64,000 nt of DNA from Sulfurimonas sp. GTDB lineage: Bacteria > Campylobacterota > Campylobacteria > Campylobacterales > Sulfurimonadaceae. The position numbers and the translations under genes are program-made. This document shows positions 17,782-24,927 of this stretch, piece by piece. Positions within the stretch are counted from its first letter, which is position 1; every line of letters begins with the position of its first letter. The stretch is from assembly GCF_028714975.1 (NCBI RefSeq), contig NZ_JAQTLH010000007.1:1-64000 (forward strand), in the 5' to 3' direction. The notes below the pieces were generated by a model that had not been told where the DNA came from, did not search any database, and was given only the letters and a program-made list of their open reading frames with translations.

Positions 17782-18795
17782 ATGAGCTATAAACCGCCTT
17801 TTACGATTACATCTAAGATGATTAATCTTGTGAGTGAGATAAGTGAAGCCTTAACAAAAATAGAGGTGTATGAACATACTCTAATAACTCCATATTTAAG
17901 AAAAATAAATCGTATAAAAACATTGGCAGGAACTTTAGAGATAGAGGGAAATTTTTTAGGCGAAGAGAAAATTACAGCTATTTTGGATGGTAAAAGAGTT
18001 TTAGCTACCGTATTGGAATTGGCAGAAGTTAACGGTGCTATAAAAGCTTATGAAAAATTTGAAGAGTATGATTGTTATTCTTTAAATGATTTGCTTAAAG
18101 CTCATAAAATTTTGATGGGAGAAATTTTAACGACAGCCGGAACTTTTAGAAGTGTTAATGTTGGAGTCGGCGGACAAAGCGGAGTAACGCATGTTGCACC
18201 TCCGTTTTACAGAGTGCCGGATTTGATGTGTGATTTGTTTGAGTGGTTAAAAAGTTCAGATGAGCATCCGCTGATAAAAAGCAGCGTATTTCATTATGAG
18301 TTTGAGTTTATTCATCCTTTTAGCGATGGAAACGGCAGAATAGGGCGGCTTTGGCAAAGTGCTATTTTATACAAGTGGAAAAATATTTTTTCTTCAGTGC
18401 CGACTGAGAGCATAGTTAGAGATTATCAAAATAGTTACTATAAAGCTTTGGAAGATTCTACAGAGTTAGGCGAGAGTACACCGTTTATAGAGTTTATGCT
18501 TGAAGTTATTTTAGAATCTATAGAAAAGGTCGGTAATAAGGTCGGTAATAAGGTCGGTAATAAGGTCGGTAGTAAGGTCGGTAATGATTTGAATGAAAAT
18601 CAGAAGTTAATTATTCAAAGTATGAGCCAAAACCCAAAAATATCAGCTAAAAAACTCTCAGATATTGTTGGAATATCGGTTAGAAAGATAGAAGAAAATA
18701 TTTCAAAACTAAAAGAGATGAGAGTTATTGAAAGGGTCGGCGGAACTCGTGGGCATTGGAAGACTATGGTATCTTACAAAAAAACAGAGCAATGA
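17782..18795 (+). CDS. Fic-domain AMP-transferase-like protein with C-terminal winged helix
   Basis: Protein of 337 residues. The Fic motif HPFSDGNGRIGR (His178) is complete, so transfer of AMP or another nucleotide moiety to a target protein is expected. The inhibitory motif (S/T)xxxE(G/N) appears near the N-terminus as TLEIEG (Thr51-Glu55), so this is a class II self-inhibited Fic protein. After the Fic core comes a tetrapeptide linker VGNK repeated about five times (residues 249-268). A winged-helix domain of about 60 residues then follows (AKKLSDIVGISVRKIEENISKL). Family members of this layout are usually stand-alone and of unknown target. It sits between hypD and hypE in place of the usual hyp gene neighbour. 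Confidence 0.92.
   Translation: MSYKPPFTITSKMINLVSEISEALTKIEVYEHTLITPYLRKINRIKTLAGTLEIEGNFLGEEKITAILDGKRVLATVLELAEVNGAIKAYEKFEEYDCYSLNDLLKAHKILMGEILTTAGTFRSVNVGVGGQSGVTHVAPPFYRVPDLMCDLFEWLKSSDEHPLIKSSVFHYEFEFIHPFSDGNGRIGRLWQSAILYKWKNIFSSVPTESIVRDYQNSYYKALEDSTELGESTPFIEFMLEVILESIEKVGNKVGNKVGNKVGSKVGNDLNENQKLIIQSMSQNPKISAKKLSDIVGISVRKIEENISKLKEMRVIERVGGTRGHWKTMVSYKKTEQ
18526..18585 (+). repeat. 12-bp tandem repeat, five units, inside the Fic gene
   Basis: Five consecutive copies of AAGGTCGGTAAT, the fourth with a single A-to-G change, encoding the VGNK linker between the Fic domain and the winged helix. Being a multiple of three, unit gain or loss keeps the frame, so the linker length can vary between strains. 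Confidence 0.95.
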
Positions 18796-18811
18796 AAGAG
18801 CTTGAAATATT

Positions 18812-19507
18812 ATGCAAAATAAACTTTTATCAAAAAAACTAGAAGAGTTTAAAAAGTATATCGGTCAGTTTATACTAAAGCGAAGAAGCAGTGTTAAAAG
18901 CATCCATTCATTAAGGGTCAATAGTAGGGAGTTGCTCTCTTTGGTAAGTGTGGATGATCCGTTTTCAACTGAGCTTAAAAAAGTAATCAAGCAAAGTAAC
19001 AAGATACGGGATATGGATGTGTTTATACAAACATATCTCGGCTCTTTGCCAAAAAAATATATTTTGAAATTAGATATCAAAACTATCAAAAAGTTTATAA
19101 ATAAAAAAAGAGAAAAGAAGATAAAAGAGCTTCATCTTTATTTAAAATCTTTAGTTATTCCCCATAGTGCCGAGTTTGAAAATAATGTGCATAACAAATC
19201 TCTAAAAAGTATAAAAATAGAAACGCTAAATCAAGAAGAGTTGCATAAGTACAGGATTTACATAAAAAAAAGGTTGTATAACGAGAAAAACAGCACTCCT
19301 TTAGATGAGGAGAGAGTAGAGATTCTTACAAAAATAAAAGATTTACTGGGAAAGATAAACGATAATTATAACGGTTTGAAAAGATTAAACCACTTTGTGG
19401 TTAAACATAAGCTCTACAAAGAGATTCAAGATTTCACAAATATAGAAAATTTAAAAATTTTTAAAGAGTTTAAAAATATAGAAGATGAGTATGGATATGC
19501 ATTATGA
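18812..19507 (+). CDS. CHAD-domain protein
   Basis: Lysine- and arginine-rich helical protein of 231 residues matching the CHAD family (conserved histidine alpha-helical domain). Two family signatures are visible: IHSLRVNSRELLSLV near residue 30 and LHKYRIYIKKRLY near residue 144, each with the conserved His and basic residues. CHAD domains bind polyphosphate and are often linked to phosphate metabolism or polyphosphate granules. The stop overlaps the start of the SixA gene (ATGA), which is a frequent CHAD partner. Sequence divergence from textbook CHAD proteins is large, so the family call is likely but not certain. Confidence 0.75.
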   Translation: MQNKLLSKKLEEFKKYIGQFILKRRSSVKSIHSLRVNSRELLSLVSVDDPFSTELKKVIKQSNKIRDMDVFIQTYLGSLPKKYILKLDIKTIKKFINKKREKKIKELHLYLKSLVIPHSAEFENNVHNKSLKSIKIETLNQEELHKYRIYIKKRLYNEKNSTPLDEERVEILTKIKDLLGKINDNYNGLKRLNHFVVKHKLYKEIQDFTNIENLKIFKEFKNIEDEYGYAL

Positions 19508-20001
19508 AAAAACTATATATCATTAGACATGCAAAATCAAGTTGGAAAGATGAAGCTTTAAATGATTTTGATAGACCGCTAAACAAAAGAGGCAAGCAAA
19601 ACGCTCCTTTTATGGGAAAAAGACTAAAAGAGAATGGCATAATGCCTGATATTATCGTATCAAGCCCTGCATTAAGAGCCAAAACTACGGCAAAAATGAT
19701 TGCCAAAGAGATAAAGTATGCTAAAGATATTCTCTTTAACCAAGATATCTATGAGTCAAGCCAAAGCACACTTCATAAGATATTGACTAAAATTGATGAT
19801 AAGTGCGGCATACTTTTTTTAGTAGGACACAACCCCGCTCTAAATATGTTGGCAGAATATTATGTCGATTTTAGCCAAAACATCCCTACAAGCGGAGTTG
19901 TCGAGATAGAGTTTGATTGCGATAAATGGGCGGATATAAGTGCGAAAAATGCAAAATTTATATCATTTGATTATCCAAAAAAATATAAGGATACTTATTA
20001 A
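19504..20001 (+). CDS. sixA: SixA-like phosphohistidine phosphatase
   Basis: Histidine-phosphatase (RHG superfamily) of 165 residues, typical of SixA, which dephosphorylates phosphohistidine proteins. The catalytic signature IIRHAKSSW is at residues 6-14, the SxRLRA-type segment appears as VSSPALRAKTT, and the second His is in FLVGHNPALN. It starts within the stop of the CHAD gene and ends two bases before the pyruvate kinase ATG, so the three genes form a tight operon. The natural substrate is not evident: phosphotransferase HPr-like or polyphosphate-linked proteins are possible. Confidence 0.9.
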   Translation: MKKLYIIRHAKSSWKDEALNDFDRPLNKRGKQNAPFMGKRLKENGIMPDIIVSSPALRAKTTAKMIAKEIKYAKDILFNQDIYESSQSTLHKILTKIDDKCGILFLVGHNPALNMLAEYYVDFSQNIPTSGVVEIEFDCDKWADISAKNAKFISFDYPKKYKDTY

Positions 20002-20003
20002 TC

Positions 20004-21467
20004 ATGAAAAGAAGAACAAAAATAATAGCAACGCTTGGACCATCATCCGATAGTTTAGAAAAAATCATAGCCTTAATACGAGCCGGAGTAAATGTCTTTA
20101 GACTAAATTTTTCTCACGGTACTCATGAGTATCACGCCAGTGTTTTGCAAAGGATTAGAGAGGCAGGCAAACTGACAAATTTGTTTATCGGAGTTTTACA
20201 AGACATTAGCGGTCCAAAGATAAGGGTAGGGGCTTTAGAGGGTGCTTTTGAGATAGCAGTAGGCGAAAGAATAGAGATTTTAAAAAATGATATAGTCGGA
20301 TATAAAAACCAAAATAGTGGTTATACGCTAAGTATATGTGAGCCGAAAATTTTGCAAAATCTTCAACCGGATAGTTATATCTTTTTTTGCGACGGACAAA
20401 TCAAGACAAAAGTAGTGCAAATCGAAGACGACAGGGTGGTAGTAGAGGCTCATAGCGGCGGCGTGTTGTCTTCTTATAAAGGGGTGAATTTTCCAAACAC
20501 AAAACTTGGGCTTGAGGTACTTACGCCAAAAGATATAAAAGATATAGAGTGGGGTGTAAAAAATGATGTGGATTTTATGGCAATATCGTTTGTCCAGCAT
20601 GCCGGGGATATCATAAAAGCCAGAGAACTTGTGACTTCTTTTGGCGGAGATGTGCAACTCTTTGCCAAAATAGAAAAATTTGACGGCGTTGAAAATATTG
20701 ATGAAATCATAGATGTAAGTGACGGTATAATGGTCGCAAGAGGCGATTTGGGTATAGAAATTCCATACTATGAAGTGCCGCAAGTTCAAAAAATGATTAT
20801 CAAAAAAGCAAATGAGATGAGTAAACCCGTAATCACCGCTACTCAAATGCTTCTCTCCGTAACAAACTCTAAAAGCGCGACAAGGGCCGAGATAAGCGAT
20901 GTGGCAAATGCGATACTCGACGGCAGCGATGCGGTAATGTTATCCGAAGAGACAACCGTCGGCAAGTATCCGATTGAAGCAGTAACGATTATGATGGAAA
21001 CCATCAAAGCAACAGAGAGATCCACTTATCCTTACTATAAATTTGGAGATTTTGAAATGCACGACTCTACTGATAGTATAAACTATTCGGCTGCAAGGTT
21101 GTCAAATCATCTAAAAACAGACGGAATTTTTACTATGACAAACTCCGGCGACAGCGCTAAAAAGATAGCCAGATATAGACCGAGTCAAGCCATTTATGCT
21201 GTTTTTCATACAGAAAAAACCGCAAGACTGCTCACTATCGTTTGGGGAGTAGTTCCCGCATTTTTGGTAAAAAAAGGCTCAATCGGGCAGATGTTAAATC
21301 AAGTATTTACAGACGGAGTAAATCGCAATTTTATCAGCCCTGATAAAAGCTATATCCTAACGGCAGGCGACCCGTCTGATGTCAGAGGCAGTACAAATAT
21401 GATAAGAGTGCTTAAAAAAGATGAGATAGAGTTTTTTATCAATCTAAAAGATTTAGATTGTTATTAA
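20004..21467 (+). CDS. pyk: Pyruvate kinase
   Basis: Catalyses phosphoenolpyruvate + ADP to pyruvate + ATP in the cytoplasm. At 487 residues it is of normal length. Visible motifs are RLNFSHGTHEYH, DISGPKIRVG, the catalytic Lys-containing VQLFAKIEKFDGVENIDEI, MVARGDLGIEIP and KPVITATQMLLSVTNSKSATRAEISDVANAI. The usual MLESM reads MLLSV here, a mild deviation. The start ATG lies two bases after the sixA stop. Linkage of pyk to a CHAD-SixA pair inside a hyp locus is unusual; in autotrophic relatives pyruvate kinase has a limited catabolic role. Confidence 0.95.
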   Translation: MKRRTKIIATLGPSSDSLEKIIALIRAGVNVFRLNFSHGTHEYHASVLQRIREAGKLTNLFIGVLQDISGPKIRVGALEGAFEIAVGERIEILKNDIVGYKNQNSGYTLSICEPKILQNLQPDSYIFFCDGQIKTKVVQIEDDRVVVEAHSGGVLSSYKGVNFPNTKLGLEVLTPKDIKDIEWGVKNDVDFMAISFVQHAGDIIKARELVTSFGGDVQLFAKIEKFDGVENIDEIIDVSDGIMVARGDLGIEIPYYEVPQVQKMIIKKANEMSKPVITATQMLLSVTNSKSATRAEISDVANAILDGSDAVMLSEETTVGKYPIEAVTIMMETIKATERSTYPYYKFGDFEMHDSTDSINYSAARLSNHLKTDGIFTMTNSGDSAKKIARYRPSQAIYAVFHTEKTARLLTIVWGVVPAFLVKKGSIGQMLNQVFTDGVNRNFISPDKSYILTAGDPSDVRGSTNMIRVLKKDEIEFFINLKDLDCY

Positions 21468-21498
21468 AAATGAAAATTCTTTGGTAGAGGAGCTTTAA

Positions 21499-22518
21499 AT
21501 GCAGTACAGATACATAGGAAAAACGGGGCTTAGAGTAACTTCTATCGGGCTTGGGACAATGAGTTTTGGCAGTTGGAGCGACGAGGCGGAGGCTTTTAGG
21601 ATTATGGATAAGGCGTATGATAGAGGGATTAACTTTTTTGATACCGCCGAACTCTATCCTGTACCGCCGAGGGTTGAAGATGCGGGCATAACCGAGACAA
21701 TAATCGGAAAATGGCTAAAAGGCAAACCAAGAGATAGCATTATTTTAGCTTCAAAAGTCGCAGGTGCCGCAAACGGCTGGTTTGTTCCGCCCATCCGACA
21801 TGGGTATACAGCCATTGATAATTTTCATATTAAAAGAGCAATCGAAGGGAGTTTAAAGCGGCTTCAAACGGATTATATCGACCTCTACCAGATGCATTGG
21901 CCGGATTCAGTCGTACCCATAGAGGAGTCGTTAATGGCTTTTGACGAGCTTATAAAAGAGGGCAAAGTTAGATATATAGGAACTTCAAACGACACCGCTT
22001 ACGGACTCACAAAAGCAAATGAGACTTCAAAACGATTGAGTATTGCAAGATTTGAGTCCATACAAAACAACTTTTCACTGAACAATCCGCGGTTTTTGGA
22101 TGAGCTCTCATATGTGTGCAAAAGAGAGCAGATATCGCTTCTGGCGTACTCACCCATAGCAGGAGGAGTGCTCAGCGGTAAATATAACGGGGAGCTTTAT
22201 CCGCAAAATGCGAGATACTCGGACTATCTCATCAGTAAAAATATTCGTCTAAACTCTCAAGCCGCAAAGTTTGTAAATGAAAAATCACTCAAGTCCACAG
22301 CACGCTATCTTGGTATTGCAAAAAAGCTTGAAATCTCTCCCGCGACTTTGGCAGTAGCCTATACAAAACAGTTTGACTTTGTTGCATCGACGATAATAGG
22401 TGCAAGAAACAGAGAGCAGATGGATGAGTCACTAGCCGCGCTAGATATGACTTTGAGTGAAGAGACCATGAGTGAGATAAAAGCAGTGCAGCAAGAGATA
22501 ATGTACCCGATGGGGTGA
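21499..22518 (+). CDS. Aldo/keto reductase (Tas/YajO-type)
   Basis: NADPH-dependent aldo/keto reductase of 339 residues with a TIM-barrel fold. The catalytic tetrad is visible: Asp and Tyr in FFDTAELYP, Lys in ILASKVAG, and His in DLYQMHWPD. NADPH-binding residues lie in the C-terminal IIGARNREQMDESL. Length and the N-terminal YRYIGKTGLRVTSIGLGTMSFG fit the Tas/YajO group. The substrate cannot be predicted. GAGGAGC precedes the ATG. The last codons and stop (22498-22520) are repeated at 23823-23845, beyond the next two genes. Confidence 0.93.
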   Translation: MQYRYIGKTGLRVTSIGLGTMSFGSWSDEAEAFRIMDKAYDRGINFFDTAELYPVPPRVEDAGITETIIGKWLKGKPRDSIILASKVAGAANGWFVPPIRHGYTAIDNFHIKRAIEGSLKRLQTDYIDLYQMHWPDSVVPIEESLMAFDELIKEGKVRYIGTSNDTAYGLTKANETSKRLSIARFESIQNNFSLNNPRFLDELSYVCKREQISLLAYSPIAGGVLSGKYNGELYPQNARYSDYLISKNIRLNSQAAKFVNEKSLKSTARYLGIAKKLEISPATLAVAYTKQFDFVASTIIGARNREQMDESLAALDMTLSEETMSEIKAVQQEIMYPMG

Positions 22519-22520
22519 GT
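22498..22520 (+). repeat. Direct repeat, copy 1 (3' end of aldo/keto reductase gene)
   Basis: 23-base segment containing the codons for IMYPMG and the stop. It matches 23823-23845 at 22 of 23 positions; the single difference is GGG versus GGA, synonymous in the reductase frame. The two copies bracket the HTH-nucleotidyltransferase module. Confidence 0.9.
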
Positions 22521-22593
22521 GAATCATAAGCTTATACATTTCAGATTTACTTTACAAGTATATGATAACAAAAAATTTTTAATATTTCAGGTA

Positions 22594-22623
22594 TTGACAT
22601 TATAGGCGAATATCGCCTATAAT
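22594..22623 (+). promoter_or_regulatory. Consensus sigma-70 promoter with embedded palindromic operator
   Basis: TTGACA at 22594-22599 and TATAAT at 22618-22623, both perfect, are separated by 18 bases. A perfect inverted repeat with 11-bp arms (ATTATAGGCGA and its complement) and a 3-base centre spans 22599-22623, from the last base of the -35 to the last base of the -10. A protein bound there would exclude RNA polymerase. The HTH protein encoded 25 bases downstream is the obvious candidate for autorepression. Confidence 0.85.
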
Positions 22624-22647
22624 ATTAAAAATAGCAAAGGATTTACT

Positions 22648-23097
22648 ATGACACAGCAACAAATTAGTAAATTACTAGATGTACCAGATAGAACTTTAAG
22701 AGACTGGAAAAAGAATCGCTATAGGCTGTACCATCTACTAGAATCATTAGAGTATGATGAAGCAAAAGAGAAGATCAATGCAGTTGATATTGATGATGTA
22801 GTTGTATTTAATCCACAAAAATACTCACACAATCTTTTTTGGCAGACAAACGAGCAAAGCGAACAAAAGGTTTATTCTATCATCTCGAACTATTTATCGA
22901 GCATGAATGAAAATGATATAAAAACACTATGTGAGCAGTTTGGTAAAAATCTAGTTAGGAGCGTACTCAAAGATAAATATAAAAAGATGTACGCAAAGGG
23001 CTACATTGCTACAAGTGGCATAGACATACCCTTAAGTGGCAGATATGAAGAAAATGGAGTATATAAACAACTGCTAGGCATCATAAATGACTGTTAA
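22648..23097 (+). CDS. HTH protein, likely antitoxin/repressor of nucleotidyltransferase module
   Basis: Protein of 149 residues with an N-terminal helix-turn-helix (TQQQISKLLDVPDRTLRDWKK, about residues 2-22) and an unrecognised remainder. It overlaps the downstream AbiEii-type nucleotidyltransferase gene by 11 bases, so the pair is translationally coupled. By analogy with AbiE systems it would be the antitoxin and transcriptional repressor, but it does not look like the canonical AbiEi winged-helix antitoxin. The palindromic promoter directly upstream fits autoregulation. AAGGA precedes the ATG. Family is not recognised; the antitoxin role is inferred from position. Confidence 0.7.
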   Translation: MTQQQISKLLDVPDRTLRDWKKNRYRLYHLLESLEYDEAKEKINAVDIDDVVVFNPQKYSHNLFWQTNEQSEQKVYSIISNYLSSMNENDIKTLCEQFGKNLVRSVLKDKYKKMYAKGYIATSGIDIPLSGRYEENGVYKQLLGIINDC

Positions 23098-23752
23098 TGT
23101 CAAAAATGCACTAGATAAAATCTGCAACAATGAAATTTTTAACAATGAGCTGTACTTCGTAGGAGGTACGGCTCTGGCTTACTATCTAAACCACCGAATC
23201 TCAGAAGATATAGATATAATCTCTGCTAAAACATTAAATCATAGATATATCATCCCAAGTATGAGCGTTGTTGGAGCCAAAAAACTAGAAGATGAAAATG
23301 TAACTGCTTTGAGATTAGCGGGATTGTTCCCTGATGAGTACATGATAAAGTTTGTGCTAGACAATGTAAAATTAGAGTTTTTTCAGGCAAATCGTCCAAT
23401 CCAAAAAGAGATACTTTCAACCGCTACATTTACAAACTATGAAAACTCAAGATTAAAGATACTTGATGTTAAATCTGTCGCAAAACTAAAAATAGTGGCA
23501 TTGATTATGAGAGAAAAATCAAGGGATTTGTTTGATTTTAGTGCTATATTGGAAAACAAGGTACTGCCTATAGATGAGATTATTGAACTATTTTCTAAAG
23601 TTGATAGTAAAATTAGTTCGGTTGATGGTGTTGTACATTTTATGAAGTTGAAAAAAGAGCCTAAAAATGATGAAGCTGTCTATCTAAGCGAAAGTGATAA
23701 AATGGATTTGAGTTTTGAAGAGATTAAAGAGCGAGTACTTGAAAAAATATAG
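23087..23752 (+). CDS. AbiEii/AbiGii-type nucleotidyltransferase toxin
   Basis: Nucleotidyltransferase of 221 residues resembling the AbiEii/DUF1814 group. The N-terminal active-site motif GGTALAYYLNHRISEDIDII (about residues 26-45) supplies the GG(T) loop and the DxD metal ligands. Later motifs include KLKIVALIMREKSRDLFDF, matching the family's K...R..RDLYD signature. Relatives (AbiEii, MenT) act as toxins by modifying tRNA or by other nucleotidyl transfer, giving phage resistance through growth arrest. The gene is coupled to the HTH gene by overlap. Catalytic residues look intact, so an active enzyme is expected. Confidence 0.82.
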   Translation: MTVNVKNALDKICNNEIFNNELYFVGGTALAYYLNHRISEDIDIISAKTLNHRYIIPSMSVVGAKKLEDENVTALRLAGLFPDEYMIKFVLDNVKLEFFQANRPIQKEILSTATFTNYENSRLKILDVKSVAKLKIVALIMREKSRDLFDFSAILENKVLPIDEIIELFSKVDSKISSVDGVVHFMKLKKEPKNDEAVYLSESDKMDLSFEEIKERVLEKI

Positions 23753-23822
23753 AAAAAATGTATTGTGTACTATGTTGTTAAAAAGTCCTTATTTAAGGCA
23801 TTTGGATGCTGAACAATACAAA

Positions 23823-23845
23823 ATAATGTACCCGATGGGATGAGT
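23823..23845 (+). repeat. Direct repeat, copy 2 (remnant of reductase 3' end)
   Basis: Second copy of the 23-base end of the aldo/keto reductase gene, 71 bases after the nucleotidyltransferase stop. It keeps the IMYPMG-stop reading. Bases further upstream do not match the reductase, so only the tail is duplicated. The rest of 23753-23936 shows nothing beyond this and the promoter region below. Confidence 0.9.
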
Positions 23846-23902
23846 TTTATTTTTATGTAGGGTTTGATTATCCGAAAAAAGAGATTGTTAGAGGGAATGT
23901 GT

Positions 23903-23924
23903 TACAATGACAATATTCTGTCAT
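23903..23924 (+). promoter_or_regulatory. Promoter and inverted repeat of the Phd/ParE-type operon
   Basis: A -10-like TACAAT (23903-23908) overlaps an inverted repeat with 6-bp arms ATGACA (23907-23912) and TGTCAT (23919-23924), 6-base spacer, 13 bases before the antitoxin ATG. Likely antitoxin-binding site, by analogy with other Phd/YefM operons. Confidence 0.5.
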
Positions 23925-23936
23925 AAAGGTTTTTAA

Positions 23937-24191
23937 ATGCAAGCACTAAATTACACAAATGCTAGAAATAGTTTTAAAAGTATCATAGAAAATGTGTGTG
24001 ATAACAATGAAGAAGTGATAGTTACAACAAAAAATAATAAGTCGGTCGTAATCATTTCACTTGATGAGTATAATGCCACACATACAAAACTAAAGCAAGA
24101 TGTACAAAATGCTATAAAAGATATTCAAAAGGGTGACTTTTTGGATATTGACGATGCCTTTGAGTTAGCGAAAAAGTCCTATCGTGCATAA
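23937..24191 (+). CDS. Phd/YefM-family antitoxin
   Basis: Antitoxin of 84 residues. The N-terminal half has the Phd/YefM pattern: ALNYTNARNSFKSIIENV, then EEVIVTTKNNKSVVIISLDEYNA. The C-terminal tail would wrap and neutralise the toxin. It overlaps the toxin gene by eight bases. An AAAGGT Shine-Dalgarno precedes the ATG. The family both neutralises the toxin and represses its own promoter, which agrees with the inverted repeat just upstream. Confidence 0.87.
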   Translation: MQALNYTNARNSFKSIIENVCDNNEEVIVTTKNNKSVVIISLDEYNATHTKLKQDVQNAIKDIQKGDFLDIDDAFELAKKSYRA

Positions 24192-24471
24192 AATAGTTTT
24201 TTCAAAAATAGCAGCTCTTAGCTTAGTAGAACAAGCTAAATATATTTTTGAACAAACAAAAAATGAAGATGTAGCCGATAGATACTTAGATAAGATGAAA
24301 AACTACATCATCCAAACGCTCTCTAACTTCCCAAAATCAGGAAGACCTACGGAAGAACTTTTATCAAATACCAGAAAACTAGTCTATCAAGGATACTCTA
24401 TAATTTATAGTGTTTCTGACACGCAGATAGAGATTTTAGTGATTTTTAGAGAAAACTTGCCTAAGTTATGA
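24184..24471 (+). CDS. RelE/ParE-family toxin
   Basis: Toxin of 95 residues with the ParE-like core: FSKIAALSLVEQAKYIFEQT, RPTEELLSNTRKLVYQGYSIIYSV and IEILVIFRENLP. The start is GTG at 24184, overlapping the antitoxin by eight bases; no ATG is available nearby. ParE members inhibit DNA gyrase and RelE members cleave mRNA in the ribosome. The GRP and RKLVYQGYSIIY pattern favours ParE, but the target is not certain. Confidence 0.85.
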   Translation: MHKIVFSKIAALSLVEQAKYIFEQTKNEDVADRYLDKMKNYIIQTLSNFPKSGRPTEELLSNTRKLVYQGYSIIYSVSDTQIEILVIFRENLPKL

Positions 24472-24500
24472 AAAATGTAATCTAGGATACGCCGTTATGA

Positions 24501-24506
24501 TATAAT
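24501..24506 (+). promoter_or_regulatory. -10 box for MntA-like gene
   Basis: TATAAT 24 bases before the ATG at 24530, followed by an AAAGGA Shine-Dalgarno. Confidence 0.6.
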
Positions 24507-24529
24507 TTTTGAATGTTTAAAGGAAAAAG

Positions 24530-24844
24530 ATGAGAGCAACAAAAGAGAGTATATTGCACTATTTAATAGAATTAAAAGCAGAGTTCTCAAAAGATGGCAT
24601 TACGACATTTGCACTTTTTGGAAGTTTCGCCAAAGATACGCATGGTGTATATAGCGATATAGATGTAGCCATTGCAAAAAGAAGCGACTACCTATCTCAC
24701 AACTCTTCTTACTCCTATTTCGAGACTATCTCAAAGATTAAAGATAAAATAAGAAAAAAATTTCACCGCAATATAGATATATTTGACCTTGACAGCCAAA
24801 GCCCATTTAAAGAGACAATACAAAAGGAACTTATATATGTTTAG
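24530..24844 (+). CDS. MntA-type minimal nucleotidyltransferase antitoxin
   Basis: Minimal nucleotidyltransferase of 104 residues with the motif FALFGSFAKDTHGVYSDIDVAIA (about residues 27-49), giving the GSxA loop and the DxD metal site. A third carboxylate is likely in NIDIFDL. In HepT/MntA systems such proteins AMPylate and neutralise a HEPN-domain RNase toxin. No HepT gene is next to it: upstream is the ParE gene, and downstream only two tiny ORFs remain. The next ORF begins inside its 3' end, as a HepT partner would, but stops after 29 codons. It is therefore an orphan or the remnant of a broken pair. Confidence 0.82.
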   Translation: MRATKESILHYLIELKAEFSKDGITTFALFGSFAKDTHGVYSDIDVAIAKRSDYLSHNSSYSYFETISKIKDKIRKKFHRNIDIFDLDSQSPFKETIQKELIYV

Positions 24845-24926
24845 TCAAAAAGCCATAGAAACACAAGGACTTCCTATCATAAAAGAGTCTGTGGATAAAA
24901 TAATGAAAATGAGAGAGGATTTATAA
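24837..24926 (+). pseudogene. 29-codon ORF, possible truncated partner gene
   Basis: ATG at 24837 overlaps the MntA stop and has AAGGA eight bases upstream, the arrangement expected of a coupled toxin partner. The reading frame (beginning MFSQKAIETQG) ends at TAA after 29 codons. No HEPN motif (RxxxxxH) is present. Either a small real peptide or the start of a gene lost by deletion; not recognised. Confidence 0.4.
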
Positions 24927-24927
24927 A

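Noticed and set aside
18526-18585. 12-bp tandem repeat as part of a minisatellite or CRISPR-like array
   Set aside because: Repeats are directly adjacent, in frame with the Fic gene and encode a linker; there are no spacers.
20328-20846. 172-codon minus-strand ORF
   Set aside because: Lies wholly inside pyruvate kinase, whose catalytic motifs are read on the plus strand; the composition of the minus-strand product (Tyr/Phe/His/Ile-rich) is that of a chance frame.
23753-23845. Possible degenerate reductase pseudogene upstream of repeat copy 2
   Set aside because: Reading back in the IMYPMG frame gives no similarity to the reductase beyond the 23-base repeat, so only the tail is duplicated.
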